DNA of 64,000 bases from DATIYF01 sp035517775. Its GTDB lineage: Bacteria > Acidobacteriota > Terriglobia > Terriglobales > Acidobacteriaceae. Positions 1-6,873 of the stretch are shown here, in pieces. The translations under genes were made by a program, and so were the position numbers. A model generated the notes under the pieces. The model did no database searches. It was not told the DNA's origin and was given only the letters and a program-made list of their open reading frames with translations. The number at the start of each line of letters is the position of its first letter. Within the stretch, counting starts at the first letter, position 1. The DNA lies in the NCBI GenBank assembly GCA_035517775.1, contig DATIYF010000102.1, positions 1 to 64,000 on the forward strand, read 5' to 3'.

Positions 1-1
1 A

Positions 2-340
2 CCCGTTTTTATCCCCCAACACCCGACTCAGCCTCAGCGGGTTACAACCGAGGCCCTGCTTACAGAGCAGATCGACAGACTCGAAGTAATTGAGGAAGTC
101 ATGTACACCGAATGCATCGTCGATGACCCAGTGACTCGGGAAGCCGACATCGCAGTGTTACGGATGAAGCACTTGCTGAAACTGAGAAAAGGCTTCGGCA
201 TCGTGACGGTATTCCTTCTTGGTCTACTGGTCGCCTCTGTGGCCCTCCATTTCCCTTATGAGCCAGCAGCAGCCCTTTTTGCCTGCACGATGGGAACCTT
301 TTTGGTTTTCGTTATGAAGGTAAGAGATGGCAGACCGTAA
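2..340 (+). CDS. Small membrane protein, 5' end cut by window edge
   Basis: The reading frame is open from the left edge, so the gene probably begins outside the window; a shorter form could start at the ATG at 101. The part upstream of that ATG looks like a charged amphipathic helix (LLTEQIDRLEVIEE) and so is plausibly coding. The C-terminal half has two hydrophobic segments, GIVTVFLLGLLVASVAL and AALFACTMGTFLVFVM, joined by a short loop, which suggests a two-pass inner-membrane protein with a cytoplasmic N-terminal helix. It overlaps the next gene by 14 bases, so the two are probably co-translated. GC here is visibly lower than in the rest of the window. I do not recognise a family. Confidence 0.5.
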   Translation, partial: PVFIPQHPTQPQRVTTEALLTEQIDRLEVIEEVMYTECIVDDPVTREADIAVLRMKHLLKLRKGFGIVTVFLLGLLVASVALHFPYEPAAALFACTMGTFLVFVMKVRDGRP

Positions 341-587
341 AGGCCAAAAAGCAAAAGAAACCGACCAAAGGAAAAAAGAACCCCATTGGGTGAACACTCT
401 TATCAAGGCAGTTCCGTGGCACAAGCTACGGCGCTACGAGGTAACCAATATCGCTTGGAGCCTCCTAGCCCTGTATTTCACCGTCCAGTTTGCCCTCCAT
501 CAATCTAGTCTCCTCTATCCGTCTATTTTGCTCGGTGTCGTTGTTGCCGCAACCCTTGGCTGCGTTTTATGGGCCTGCAAGCAGTAA
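327..587 (+). CDS. Small two-TM membrane protein, unknown function
   Basis: An 86-residue protein starting with a very basic, hydrophilic stretch (MADRKGQKAKETDQRKKEP) followed by two hydrophobic segments around residues 43-60 and 64-82. The positive N-terminus predicts a cytoplasmic tail and a short hairpin in the membrane. Its start lies inside the end of the preceding small membrane gene, so it probably forms a two-gene unit with it. Base composition is closer to 50% GC, unlike the GC-rich genes that follow, which may mean recent acquisition. No family recognised; it is too short to rule out chance completely, but codon use and the overlap look real. Confidence 0.5.
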   Translation: MADRKGQKAKETDQRKKEPHWVNTLIKAVPWHKLRRYEVTNIAWSLLALYFTVQFALHQSSLLYPSILLGVVVAATLGCVLWACKQ

Positions 588-678
588 ATTTGAAATCTAG
601 CAACGCACTATTAGGACACTACCAAAACCTATTGTCTGAAAAGCTCCACAGGACGCCGAAACCCGGTCTCAGAGATTG

Positions 679-711
679 CCTTCCTGGCCCTTCCTGCCCT
701 TCGTGGCCTAT
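679..711 (+). repeat. Copy of short intergenic repeat (CTTCGTGGCC type)
   Basis: A 33-base stretch in the gap between convergent genes, running slightly into the 3' end of the minus-strand gene. It aligns without gaps to the copy near 2894, matching at roughly three quarters of positions, with the same ending (CCCTTCGTGGCCTAT against CCCTTTGTGGTTTAT). Confidence 0.35.
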
Positions 712-1607
712 AGACCTGAGTTCGACGCCGGCTGCGCGCCAGCCTGCTGGGCCAGTTCGCGTGCATCCCGAAGGGCCCCGACCGGATCTCCAAGCGGGAG
801 GAACTCCATTGCGGCGTAGCCAGAAAATTTCAGCTCGGACAGTTTGCGGAAGATATTTGCATAGTTAATCTCGCCGCTTCCGGGCTGGTGGCGGCCGGGG
901 ACGTCGGCAACGTGCACCACCCCGACCAGCTCAATATTTTTCTCCAGCTTCTCGATCAAATTCCCTTCGGCGATCTGCTCATGGTAGAAATCGTAAAGAA
1001 ATTTCACCCGCGGATGGTCCACCGCCCGAATGATCTCGAACCCCTCGGCCACCGAGCTCAGGTAGTATCTGGGGTTTTCTTCCGGATCAATGTTTTCAAG
1101 CAGCAGGGTGATGTTGCGCTTCTCCGCCAGATCGGCCGCACGCTTGAGCGACTCAATGCAGGCCCGATGCTGGGTCTCGCGCGAAACTCCTTCCGTCCGG
1201 TTGCCGGAAAGCAGGATAACGACCGGGCATTCCAGCTTTTCGACCACCGGAAAAAAACTCTCCAATTCGGCAAGCAGCGCCTGCGGCCCGGCCGGATCGG
1301 CCACACCGGCGCGGATTCCTGACGTAGCGTCGAAGGTCATCCCCAGAGAATGTTTCTTGCGTAAGAATTGGCGGAAGTCATCGTCTGACCAGTGTTCGAA
1401 CTCTCCCACCAGTTCCACCGAACGGTAGCCGGCTTCAGCCACTTTTTCCAGGCGCTGCTCGAAGGGCAGCTCGCGGAACACCGTCCACAGCATCACCGAA
1501 AGCTGGAAGCTCGCCGCCCCGGCTGTGGCCGCCGTCGCGGCGGGCGGAAGCGCCGCGGCCAGCGCGGCTCCGGCCGCCCTATGCGCAAATTCGCGTCGGC
1601 TCAGCAT
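708..1607 (-). CDS. Tat-exported sugar phosphate isomerase/epimerase-like TIM barrel (hydroxypyruvate isomerase type)
   Basis: A 299-residue protein with an N-terminal twin-arginine signal (SRREFAHRAAG, then an alanine-rich hydrophobic core), so it is predicted to be exported folded. The body is an AP-endonuclease-2-type TIM barrel. Metal-ligand-like positions are visible in LLLENIDP (Glu), VKFLYDFYHEQ (Asp/His), VHVADVPGRHQPGSGEINY and AAMEFLP. The PGRHQPGSGEINY segment is typical of hydroxypyruvate-isomerase-like members. It starts only four bases after the stop of a second Tat-exported TIM barrel, so both are probably one transcript. Exported members of this family are common next to sugar catabolism genes in Acidobacteriota and Planctomycetes; the substrate is not predictable here. 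Confidence 0.85.
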   Translation of the reverse strand: MLSRREFAHRAAGAALAAALPPAATAATAGAASFQLSVMLWTVFRELPFEQRLEKVAEAGYRSVELVGEFEHWSDDDFRQFLRKKHSLGMTFDATSGIRAGVADPAGPQALLAELESFFPVVEKLECPVVILLSGNRTEGVSRETQHRACIESLKRAADLAEKRNITLLLENIDPEENPRYYLSSVAEGFEIIRAVDHPRVKFLYDFYHEQIAEGNLIEKLEKNIELVGVVHVADVPGRHQPGSGEINYANIFRKLSELKFSGYAAMEFLPLGDPVGALRDARELAQQAGAQPASNSGL

Positions 1608-1611
1608 CCCG

Positions 1612-2769
1612 TCAGCTCGCCAGCAATTCTGCGCGTACGTTTTTCAGCACCCAGGCGGCGCGTTCCACCCCCACCTCGCCCGGCAGGATGGGGTCTTCAT
1701 TCTCGATGCTGAGAATTCCCTCGTAGCCGATTTCCATGTAGGCGCGCACAATTTCCTTCCAGGTGTTCGCCCCGTGCCCGTAGCCCACGGCGCGAAAGGT
1801 CTCCGAGGCATTGGGCAGGTCGCTCTTGTCGAAAGCAAAGTTCAGCACGCCGTACTTGGCAACGTTGTCTTTGTACATCACCGTGTCTTTCATGTGGGCG
1901 TGAAAGATCGCGCCCTGCTTGCCCAGGAAGTGAATCACCTCCACGGCGTCGCAGCCCTGCCAGAAAAGATGGCTCAGGTCGCAATTGGCGCCGATTTCCT
2001 CGCCCACCGCCTCGCGCAGCTGCAGCAGCGTGCGCGGGTTGTACACCACAAAATTGGGATGCATTTCAAACGCCAGGCGGTGAATCCCGTGCTCGCGGGC
2101 AAACTTCGCCGCCTGCTTCCAGTACGGAATCACTTTCTCCTTCCACTGCCAGTCCAGCGCCTTGCCGTGCTCAGGAGGCCAGCGATAAGTAATCCAGTTG
2201 GGTACGGTGTCGGCCGGGCTGCCGCCGGGGCAGCCGGAAAACCCCACGATAACCCTCACCTCCAGCTTTTCGGCGAGGAGCACCGTATTGCGGAAGCTCT
2301 TGTCGTAGCCCGCGGCGATCTCCGCATCCGGATACACGGGATTGCCATGACAGCTGAGCGTAGCCACCTGAATGTTGCGGTCTTCGAACTTCTTTTTCCA
2401 GGCGCGCAGTTTGGCAGGATCATCCAGCAACTCCTGCACGGGGCAATGGTGCGCGCCAGGATAACCGCCGGTGCCAATCTCCACCGCCTCCAGGCCCAGC
2501 GCGGCGACCTTATCTATGAATTGATCGAGCGTCAGATCGGGGAAGGCCGCATCGAACACACCGATGGGAATCTTGCGCTTCTTCTCCGGCGCCAGTGGCT
2601 CCTCGTTCGGCGAAAACCCGGGCGCGGCAGATGCTGCCAGCGGCGCTGAGACCGAAGCCGCCAGCAGCCCTCCCGAGGCCGCTAGAAAATTGCGCCGGCT
2701 GAATGGATGTGAGAGCGACGAATGGTGGGCGGAAGAACGTCCGTAGAAATCAGCAGAAGAATATTCCAT
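1612..2769 (-). CDS. Tat-exported sugar phosphate isomerase/epimerase-like protein
   Basis: A 385-residue protein. The twin-arginine motif (FSRRNFLAASGG) lies about 22 residues in, then a hydrophobic stretch and an Ala-rich cleavage region, so it is probably Tat-exported. The mature part is a xylose-isomerase-like TIM barrel: an early EIGTGGYPG segment, FEMHPNFVVYN (Glu/His), ANCDLSHLFWQG (Asp/His), FHAHMKDT, and a late SIENED with a Glu ligand. These are the metal-site positions of the sugar phosphate isomerase/epimerase family. It is the first gene of a two-gene unit with the downstream TIM barrel. The long N-terminus before the RR motif makes the exact start uncertain; the Shine-Dalgarno is weak. 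Natural substrate unknown. Confidence 0.85.
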   Translation of the reverse strand: MEYSSADFYGRSSAHHSSLSHPFSRRNFLAASGGLLAASVSAPLAASAAPGFSPNEEPLAPEKKRKIPIGVFDAAFPDLTLDQFIDKVAALGLEAVEIGTGGYPGAHHCPVQELLDDPAKLRAWKKKFEDRNIQVATLSCHGNPVYPDAEIAAGYDKSFRNTVLLAEKLEVRVIVGFSGCPGGSPADTVPNWITYRWPPEHGKALDWQWKEKVIPYWKQAAKFAREHGIHRLAFEMHPNFVVYNPRTLLQLREAVGEEIGANCDLSHLFWQGCDAVEVIHFLGKQGAIFHAHMKDTVMYKDNVAKYGVLNFAFDKSDLPNASETFRAVGYGHGANTWKEIVRAYMEIGYEGILSIENEDPILPGEVGVERAAWVLKNVRAELLAS

Positions 2770-3108
2770 GACAAGTCACCCGGGCAGGATTATACGCAGA
2801 AGCGCCCCCATACGGGCAGGAGTGGATGCCGGCTCTTGTCATTCCGAACGGCTTCAGCCCTGAGCAATCTGCTCTGGAACTGAAAAGCACATTCCTTCGT
2901 GATACTTCGTGCCCTTTGTGGTTTATGACTTTGGCCGATGAGGCGCAATCACGCGAAAACTCCCGAGGCAGATTCAGCCCTCGATGTCAATCCCCCTCGC
3001 GATTTTTCCCAGAACGGGAAAATCCGCGCAACTCATGGCAGACTCTAAACTTCTGGTTTTCCCAAAACGAGAAATCCACAGCTGTTCCCTGCGGAACATT
3101 AGCCCGCC
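2770..3108. other. Non-coding gap between two minus-strand genes
   Basis: No credible gene is visible on either strand. The stretch contains the promoter side of the TIM-barrel pair and the 3' side of the amidohydrolase gene, and one copy of a short dispersed repeat. I see no clear Rho-independent terminator or conserved RNA fold. Confidence 0.6.
2894..2927 (+). repeat. Copy of short intergenic repeat (CCCTTTGTGGTTTAT type)
   Basis: A 34-base segment that includes CTTCGTGCCCTTTGTGGTTT. Closely similar segments occur near 679, 62845 and, inverted and shorter, near 4857. All are intergenic. The copy here is the best match to what seems to be the shared consensus. Confidence 0.45.
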
Positions 3109-4380
3109 TCACTGCTTGTACACCTTGCCATCCTTCATCACGAACTCCACGTGCTCCAGCACCCGGATGTCTTCGAGCGGGTCGCCGCTCACCGCGATCA
3201 CGTCGGCAAACTTGCCCGGCTTGATGGAGCCAACTTCATCCGCATGCCCCAGCAGATCGGCAGCGTTGTGCGTCGCCGCCTGGATGGCCTGCATGGCAGT
3301 CATGCCATACTTCACCATGAAGGCGAACTGCTTGGCGCTGGTGCCGTAGGGGCAGACGCCGGCGTCGGTGCCGAACGTCATCTTCTCGCCTTCCTTCACT
3401 GCCTTGCGGAAATTCTCGCGCTGAATCTCGCCCAGTTGGGCGTCGTGCTCGAGAAAATCTTTTGGAATGGCGCCTTCGCGCCCCTGCTGCTGGATGCACT
3501 CCTCGTCATAGATATCCATATCGAGGTAAGTGCCGTGCTGCTTGGCCAGCGCCAGGCCTTCGTCGTCAATCATGGTGGCGTGCTCGACTGACGCCACGCC
3601 GGCGCGAATGGCATTCTTGATGCCCGCGGGCGAGTGCGCGTGCGCCGCCACGCGCAGGCCGAAGTGGCTGGCCTCATCCACCGCGGCCTGCAGCTCTTCT
3701 TCGGTGAATTCCTGCGAGTTGGGATTGCTGCCGTGGGTCAGCACCGCGCCGCTGGAAAGAATCTTGATCAGGTCCACGCCGTCGCCGGCCAGTTTGCGGA
3801 TGACCGCGCGCACCTGCCAGGGGCTGTTGGCCTCGCCGTAGTGCAGGTTCCAGGGCAGGATGATATCGGGGGCGAAGCCGGTCATGGCGCCCGCCCCGTC
3901 GGTAATGGTGACGTATGCGCCGGCCACGAACATGCGCGGTCCTTCGACGTAGCCGTGGGCGATGGCGTCGCGCAAGGCAATGTCGTTCAGCGCGCGATAG
4001 ACGCCGACGTCGCGCACCGTAGTGAAGCCCGAGAGCAGCATGGCGCGGGCGTTGGGGACCGATTCGAGCGCCACCTGCGCGGAGGTTTTCTTGAGCTGAG
4101 AGAGCGGATCGTTATCGGGCGCGCCGTCGGAGAGATGCGTGTGGCAATCAATCAACCCGGGCAGCACAGTTTTCGTGGACAGATCAAGAACGCTAGCATC
4201 GGCGGGGATGCTTACATCCTTGCCCACTGCCTGAATTTTGTTCCCCTGGATAAGGATGACCTGATCTTTGAGAACTGTTCCGGCATCCGGATCCACCAGC
4301 CGGCCGGCCTTGATGGCGATGACTTGCGCAGACGATGAAACGGCCAGAAATAACGTCCACAGAAGAGCAGCTTTTTTCAT
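3109..4380 (-). CDS. Exported metal-dependent amidohydrolase (imidazolonepropionase/Xaa-Pro dipeptidase-like)
   Basis: A 423-residue amidohydrolase of the TIM-barrel metal-dependent hydrolase superfamily. The chosen ATG is preceded by AAAGGGG and begins a signal peptide (KKAALLWTLFLAVSSSAQ), so the enzyme acts in the periplasm or outside; a longer in-frame start lacks these. The HxH pair is at residues 80 and 82 (DCHTHLSDG). Further ligand candidates are the Lys in DLIKILSSGA, His in VAAHAHS, His in SVEHATM and Asp in TFGTDAGVCPYG. This is the binuclear-metal arrangement of the prolidase/imidazolonepropionase-like exported group, which often hydrolyses dipeptides or cyclic amides. Substrate is unknown. 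It stands alone, with no obvious operon partner. Confidence 0.85.
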   Translation of the reverse strand: MKKAALLWTLFLAVSSSAQVIAIKAGRLVDPDAGTVLKDQVILIQGNKIQAVGKDVSIPADASVLDLSTKTVLPGLIDCHTHLSDGAPDNDPLSQLKKTSAQVALESVPNARAMLLSGFTTVRDVGVYRALNDIALRDAIAHGYVEGPRMFVAGAYVTITDGAGAMTGFAPDIILPWNLHYGEANSPWQVRAVIRKLAGDGVDLIKILSSGAVLTHGSNPNSQEFTEEELQAAVDEASHFGLRVAAHAHSPAGIKNAIRAGVASVEHATMIDDEGLALAKQHGTYLDMDIYDEECIQQQGREGAIPKDFLEHDAQLGEIQRENFRKAVKEGEKMTFGTDAGVCPYGTSAKQFAFMVKYGMTAMQAIQAATHNAADLLGHADEVGSIKPGKFADVIAVSGDPLEDIRVLEHVEFVMKDGKVYKQ

Positions 4381-4477
4381 AGGACCCCTTTGCAACTGCA
4401 ATTGGCGCTTGGCATTTAGCATCTGGCGATCCAGTGTAGTCAAAATGGGCAGACGTCCAGACCGCGAACGCCAACTG

Positions 4478-4783
4478 CTAAGCGCCAGGCGCAGGTTTTC
4501 CCTGCAGAAAAACGCCGTCGGAATCGGTGACGGCGAGGCGCAGAGCCTTCATCTCGCGATAGTCTTCGGAGTCGTACCAGCGGCGGGCCTGCTCCATGCT
4601 GGGGAACTCAACGAGCACAGGGCAGACAGGCTTCCAATTGCCTTCGACCACCTCGAAGGGTCCGCCGGCGAGCAGATAGCGTCCGCCAAATTTTTCGACG
4701 ACTGGGCCGACGCGCGCACGATAATCTTGCCATTTGGCTGCGTCTTTGATTTCACGAATATCCACGAAGAAGTAGGCAGGCAT
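4478..4783 (-). CDS. DUF1330 family protein
   Basis: A 101-residue protein of the DUF1330 ferredoxin-like-fold family. It begins MPAYFFVDIREIKD, the usual start of this family; a longer frame upstream has no such similarity. Conserved landmarks are the YRARVGPVVEKFGGRYL segment, the GGPFEVVEG turn, and the FPSMEQARRWYDSEDY segment near the C-terminus, all typical. Family members are small, often dimeric alpha-beta barrel proteins of unknown biochemical role. The gene sits between the amidohydrolase and the Rieske oxygenase, on the same strand, but the roughly 100-base gaps on both sides give no firm operon link. Confidence 0.85.
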   Translation of the reverse strand: MPAYFFVDIREIKDAAKWQDYRARVGPVVEKFGGRYLLAGGPFEVVEGNWKPVCPVLVEFPSMEQARRWYDSEDYREMKALRLAVTDSDGVFLQGKPAPGA

Positions 4784-4856
4784 GCGCGGATTATATCGTG
4801 AGCCGAGGAACTGAAGGGGAATAGCAAGGGACACAGAGAGGCCCGGTGTGGCCAAG

Positions 4857-4881
4857 AACAACCGCAGAGGACGCGGAGGGG
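4857..4881 (-). repeat. Shorter inverted copy of the intergenic repeat (CGTCCTCTGCGGTT type)
   Basis: On the minus strand this reads CCCTCCGCGTCCTCTGCGGTT, matching the 3' half of the repeat copies near 2894 and 62845 after C/T changes. It lies just beyond the 3' end of the Rieske oxygenase gene. The match is short, so this copy is less certain than the others. Confidence 0.3.
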
Positions 4882-4888
4882 GTCAGAG

Positions 4889-6025
4889 TCAGTCGGCAGC
4901 CAGGGCTGAGCTGGGAAGGCCGGCCTTCAAATCGGCCGCCAGCAGGCGATGGAACAACTGTTCGCCCGCCTCGCGCCGTACCGAGAGCCGCCCCGCGCCA
5001 TAGGCGCGCGATTTCAGGCCGCGTTGCACGCCCTCGCAGATGCCCAGGTCTTCTCCCTGTACGCGGTCGCCCACGGCCACGCTCTGCTGGTTGTATTCAC
5101 GCGCCGCGTCGCTCACATCGGCGAAGTAGAAATCGAAGATCACGCGGCAGTGGTCCACGTCGAGCGGCAGCACGAGGTTGCTATCCATGTAGCCGGCGTA
5201 GCAGTTGATCATCAGGTTGGGATACTGCCAGAAGTACCAGGCGCGGTCGCCGGTACGGGTGGCGCCGGTGGCAGCGTCTTCCGACGACGAGACCATCGGG
5301 CTTGACTGAAGGCAGTAACGATCTTCGTTCTCGATGGTGTACTGCTTGTAATCGAGCACGCTGTTCAGGCCCTTGTGCAGATGGGGAACATGGTAGCCGC
5401 CATCGAGGTAGTTATCCACGAAAACTTTCCAGTTGCAGTGGATGTCATATACCCGCGTGTCGAAGTAATGCAGCTTGCCGATGCCGAGCGGGGACATCCG
5501 CGGCGCCAGCCCGCCGAGGAAATTGGCAAGGGGCGCGGCTTCGGGATCGAGGTTGATGAAAACGAAATTCTCCCAGGTCTCAACCTTCACGGGAACGAGG
5601 CCATTCTGGCTGCGTTCGAAATTCCTGACGCCTTCAAATTCCGGCATGCCCTTGAGCGAACCATCGAGGCCATAATTCCAGCCGTGGTAAGGGCAATGCA
5701 GAATGGAGGCCTGGCCGCAGGATTCCGTGACCACGGCCGCGGCATGATGGCGGCAGACGTTGTAAAAAGCGCGCAAGACGCCATCCTGGCCGCGCACCAC
5801 GAGCAACGGCTCGCCGGCCACGGTGAAGGTGAGAAACTGCCCCGGCCCGGCCACCTTCCCGGCCCGGCCCACCATCTGCCAGGTCTTGCTGAAAACAGTC
5901 TCAGCCTCGAGTCGAGCGATGCGGTCATCCACGTACCACGGCCCGGGAATGGTCGAGGCCTCGGGGAGCGAGGCGCGGTCGTCGTAGCTGGCAAGAATTT
6001 CCTGCAAGGAAGAGTGTGTCCGCAT
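4889..6025 (-). CDS. Rieske non-haem iron oxygenase, choline monooxygenase/GbcA-like
   Basis: A 378-residue aromatic-ring-hydroxylating-type oxygenase alpha subunit. The Rieske [2Fe-2S] ligands are C91-x-H93 and C111-x2-H114 (spacing 17). The mononuclear iron site is N205-x6-H212-x4-H217 in DNYLDGGYHVPHLH, which is almost the wording known from plant choline monooxygenase. The C-terminal segment with ICEGVQRGLKSRAYGAGRLS is also characteristic of the choline-monooxygenase/glycine-betaine-demethylase branch. Likely reaction: oxidative attack on an N-methyl or hydroxymethyl group of a quaternary amine, needing a reductase encoded elsewhere. The TetR gene lies 18 bases upstream on the same strand, and a BHMT-like enzyme and a sarcosine-oxidase-like enzyme lie just beyond, supporting choline/betaine metabolism. 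Exact substrate is inferred. Confidence 0.85.
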   Translation of the reverse strand: MRTHSSLQEILASYDDRASLPEASTIPGPWYVDDRIARLEAETVFSKTWQMVGRAGKVAGPGQFLTFTVAGEPLLVVRGQDGVLRAFYNVCRHHAAAVVTESCGQASILHCPYHGWNYGLDGSLKGMPEFEGVRNFERSQNGLVPVKVETWENFVFINLDPEAAPLANFLGGLAPRMSPLGIGKLHYFDTRVYDIHCNWKVFVDNYLDGGYHVPHLHKGLNSVLDYKQYTIENEDRYCLQSSPMVSSSEDAATGATRTGDRAWYFWQYPNLMINCYAGYMDSNLVLPLDVDHCRVIFDFYFADVSDAAREYNQQSVAVGDRVQGEDLGICEGVQRGLKSRAYGAGRLSVRREAGEQLFHRLLAADLKAGLPSSALAAD

Positions 6026-6043
6026 GATCTGTGTCCGTGAAAT

Positions 6044-6733
6044 TTAACTTCGCCGTTCGGCGCCGATGGCGCGGCGCAGGATATCGAGAAACTGACCGAT
6101 GCGCGCTTCTTTTTTCTCCGAGGCGGCCCCCTGGCGGCGAAACAGGCCCGGATCGAGCTCCTCGGTGAGCAAGGCGTCCTGAAAGCGCTCCATGGTCCAA
6201 TCGAGAATGGAAACGACCATCTCCTGGTCCAGATCGCGGCGCAGTTCGGCGCGCTGCAGGCCGTAGCGCACGAATGGAACCGTGCCGTAAGGATCTTCCG
6301 CCATAAGGAAGCGATTGATCTCGCGCTTGAGGGTGAGATCGGTGCCATAGTTGCCGAGCAGGGAGACGCGATAAGGAATCCAGTCTTCGTGAATGAGATG
6401 CTCGGTGCGGGCCAGCCAGTAACGCAGCACCTCGAAGAAGCCGCGCTCTTTCACCTCGGCGGGGGCGTCGAGATAGCGGGGGAAGGAGCGCACTGCTTTC
6501 TTGTAAACCTCGAAAAAAAGACCGTCTTTACTGCCGAAGTGCTGGAAGACGGATCCCTTGGCGATGCCGAGCTCGGCGGCGATATCGCCCACGCGGGCGG
6601 CATGGTACCCCTGCTCCGCAAAATGGCGCATGGCGGTATCAATAATTTTGGTGCGTTTGCTCTCGGAGCGAGGACGGGGAAGGGTTTGCCGGTAACGTGG
6701 AGGAGAGAGGAGGTTGCTGCCGATGCCTGCCAT
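6044..6733 (-). CDS. TetR/AcrR family transcriptional regulator
   Basis: A 229-residue one-domain-plus-HTH repressor. The helix-turn-helix is clear: TKIIDTAMRHFAEQGYHAARVGDIAAELGIAKGSVFQHFGSKDGL, residues about 27-71 (pieces: IAAELGIAKGSVFQHFGSKD). The rest is the ligand-binding helical domain. I chose the ATG at 6733 because a GGGGT lies eight bases upstream and because a longer frame would run through two palindromes. Those palindromes (13 and 18 bases) sit between this gene and the divergent FAD enzyme gene, so the protein probably represses both arms and itself. It is directly followed by the Rieske oxygenase gene, which it likely controls; the inducer may be a quaternary amine or its oxidation product. 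Confidence 0.9.
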   Translation of the reverse strand: MAGIGSNLLSPPRYRQTLPRPRSESKRTKIIDTAMRHFAEQGYHAARVGDIAAELGIAKGSVFQHFGSKDGLFFEVYKKAVRSFPRYLDAPAEVKERGFFEVLRYWLARTEHLIHEDWIPYRVSLLGNYGTDLTLKREINRFLMAEDPYGTVPFVRYGLQRAELRRDLDQEMVVSILDWTMERFQDALLTEELDPGLFRRQGAASEKKEARIGQFLDILRRAIGAERRS

Positions 6734-6736
6734 GTT

Positions 6737-6749
6737 TGACCCCAGGTCA
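6737..6749. promoter_or_regulatory. 13-bp palindrome TGACC-CCA-GGTCA, candidate operator
   Basis: Perfect five-base arms around a three-base centre, three bases upstream of the TetR start codon. It overlaps the expected ribosome-binding region of that gene, which would suit autorepression. The regulator that binds it is inferred from position only. Confidence 0.4.
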
Positions 6750-6767
6750 GATAATTTACCGGAAAGG

Positions 6768-6785
6768 AGAGTTGGTTTCAACTCT
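6768..6785. promoter_or_regulatory. 18-bp palindrome AGAGTTG-GTTT-CAACTCT, TetR operator or attenuator hairpin
   Basis: Perfect seven-base arms around GTTT, in the gap between the divergent TetR and FAD-enzyme genes. Length and symmetry suit a TetR-family operator. On the plus strand it is followed directly by ATTTTT, so the RNA would also fold into a terminator-like hairpin ahead of the FAD-enzyme gene. Which role is real cannot be told from sequence. Confidence 0.5.
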
Positions 6786-6873
6786 ATTTTTCGCGGCTAT
6801 GCTAATGTATCTTGCCCTTAAGGGGAGCGGAAGTGACCAGGGGTTAAGCAGCGCTTTCGTCTGGAATTGCAGC

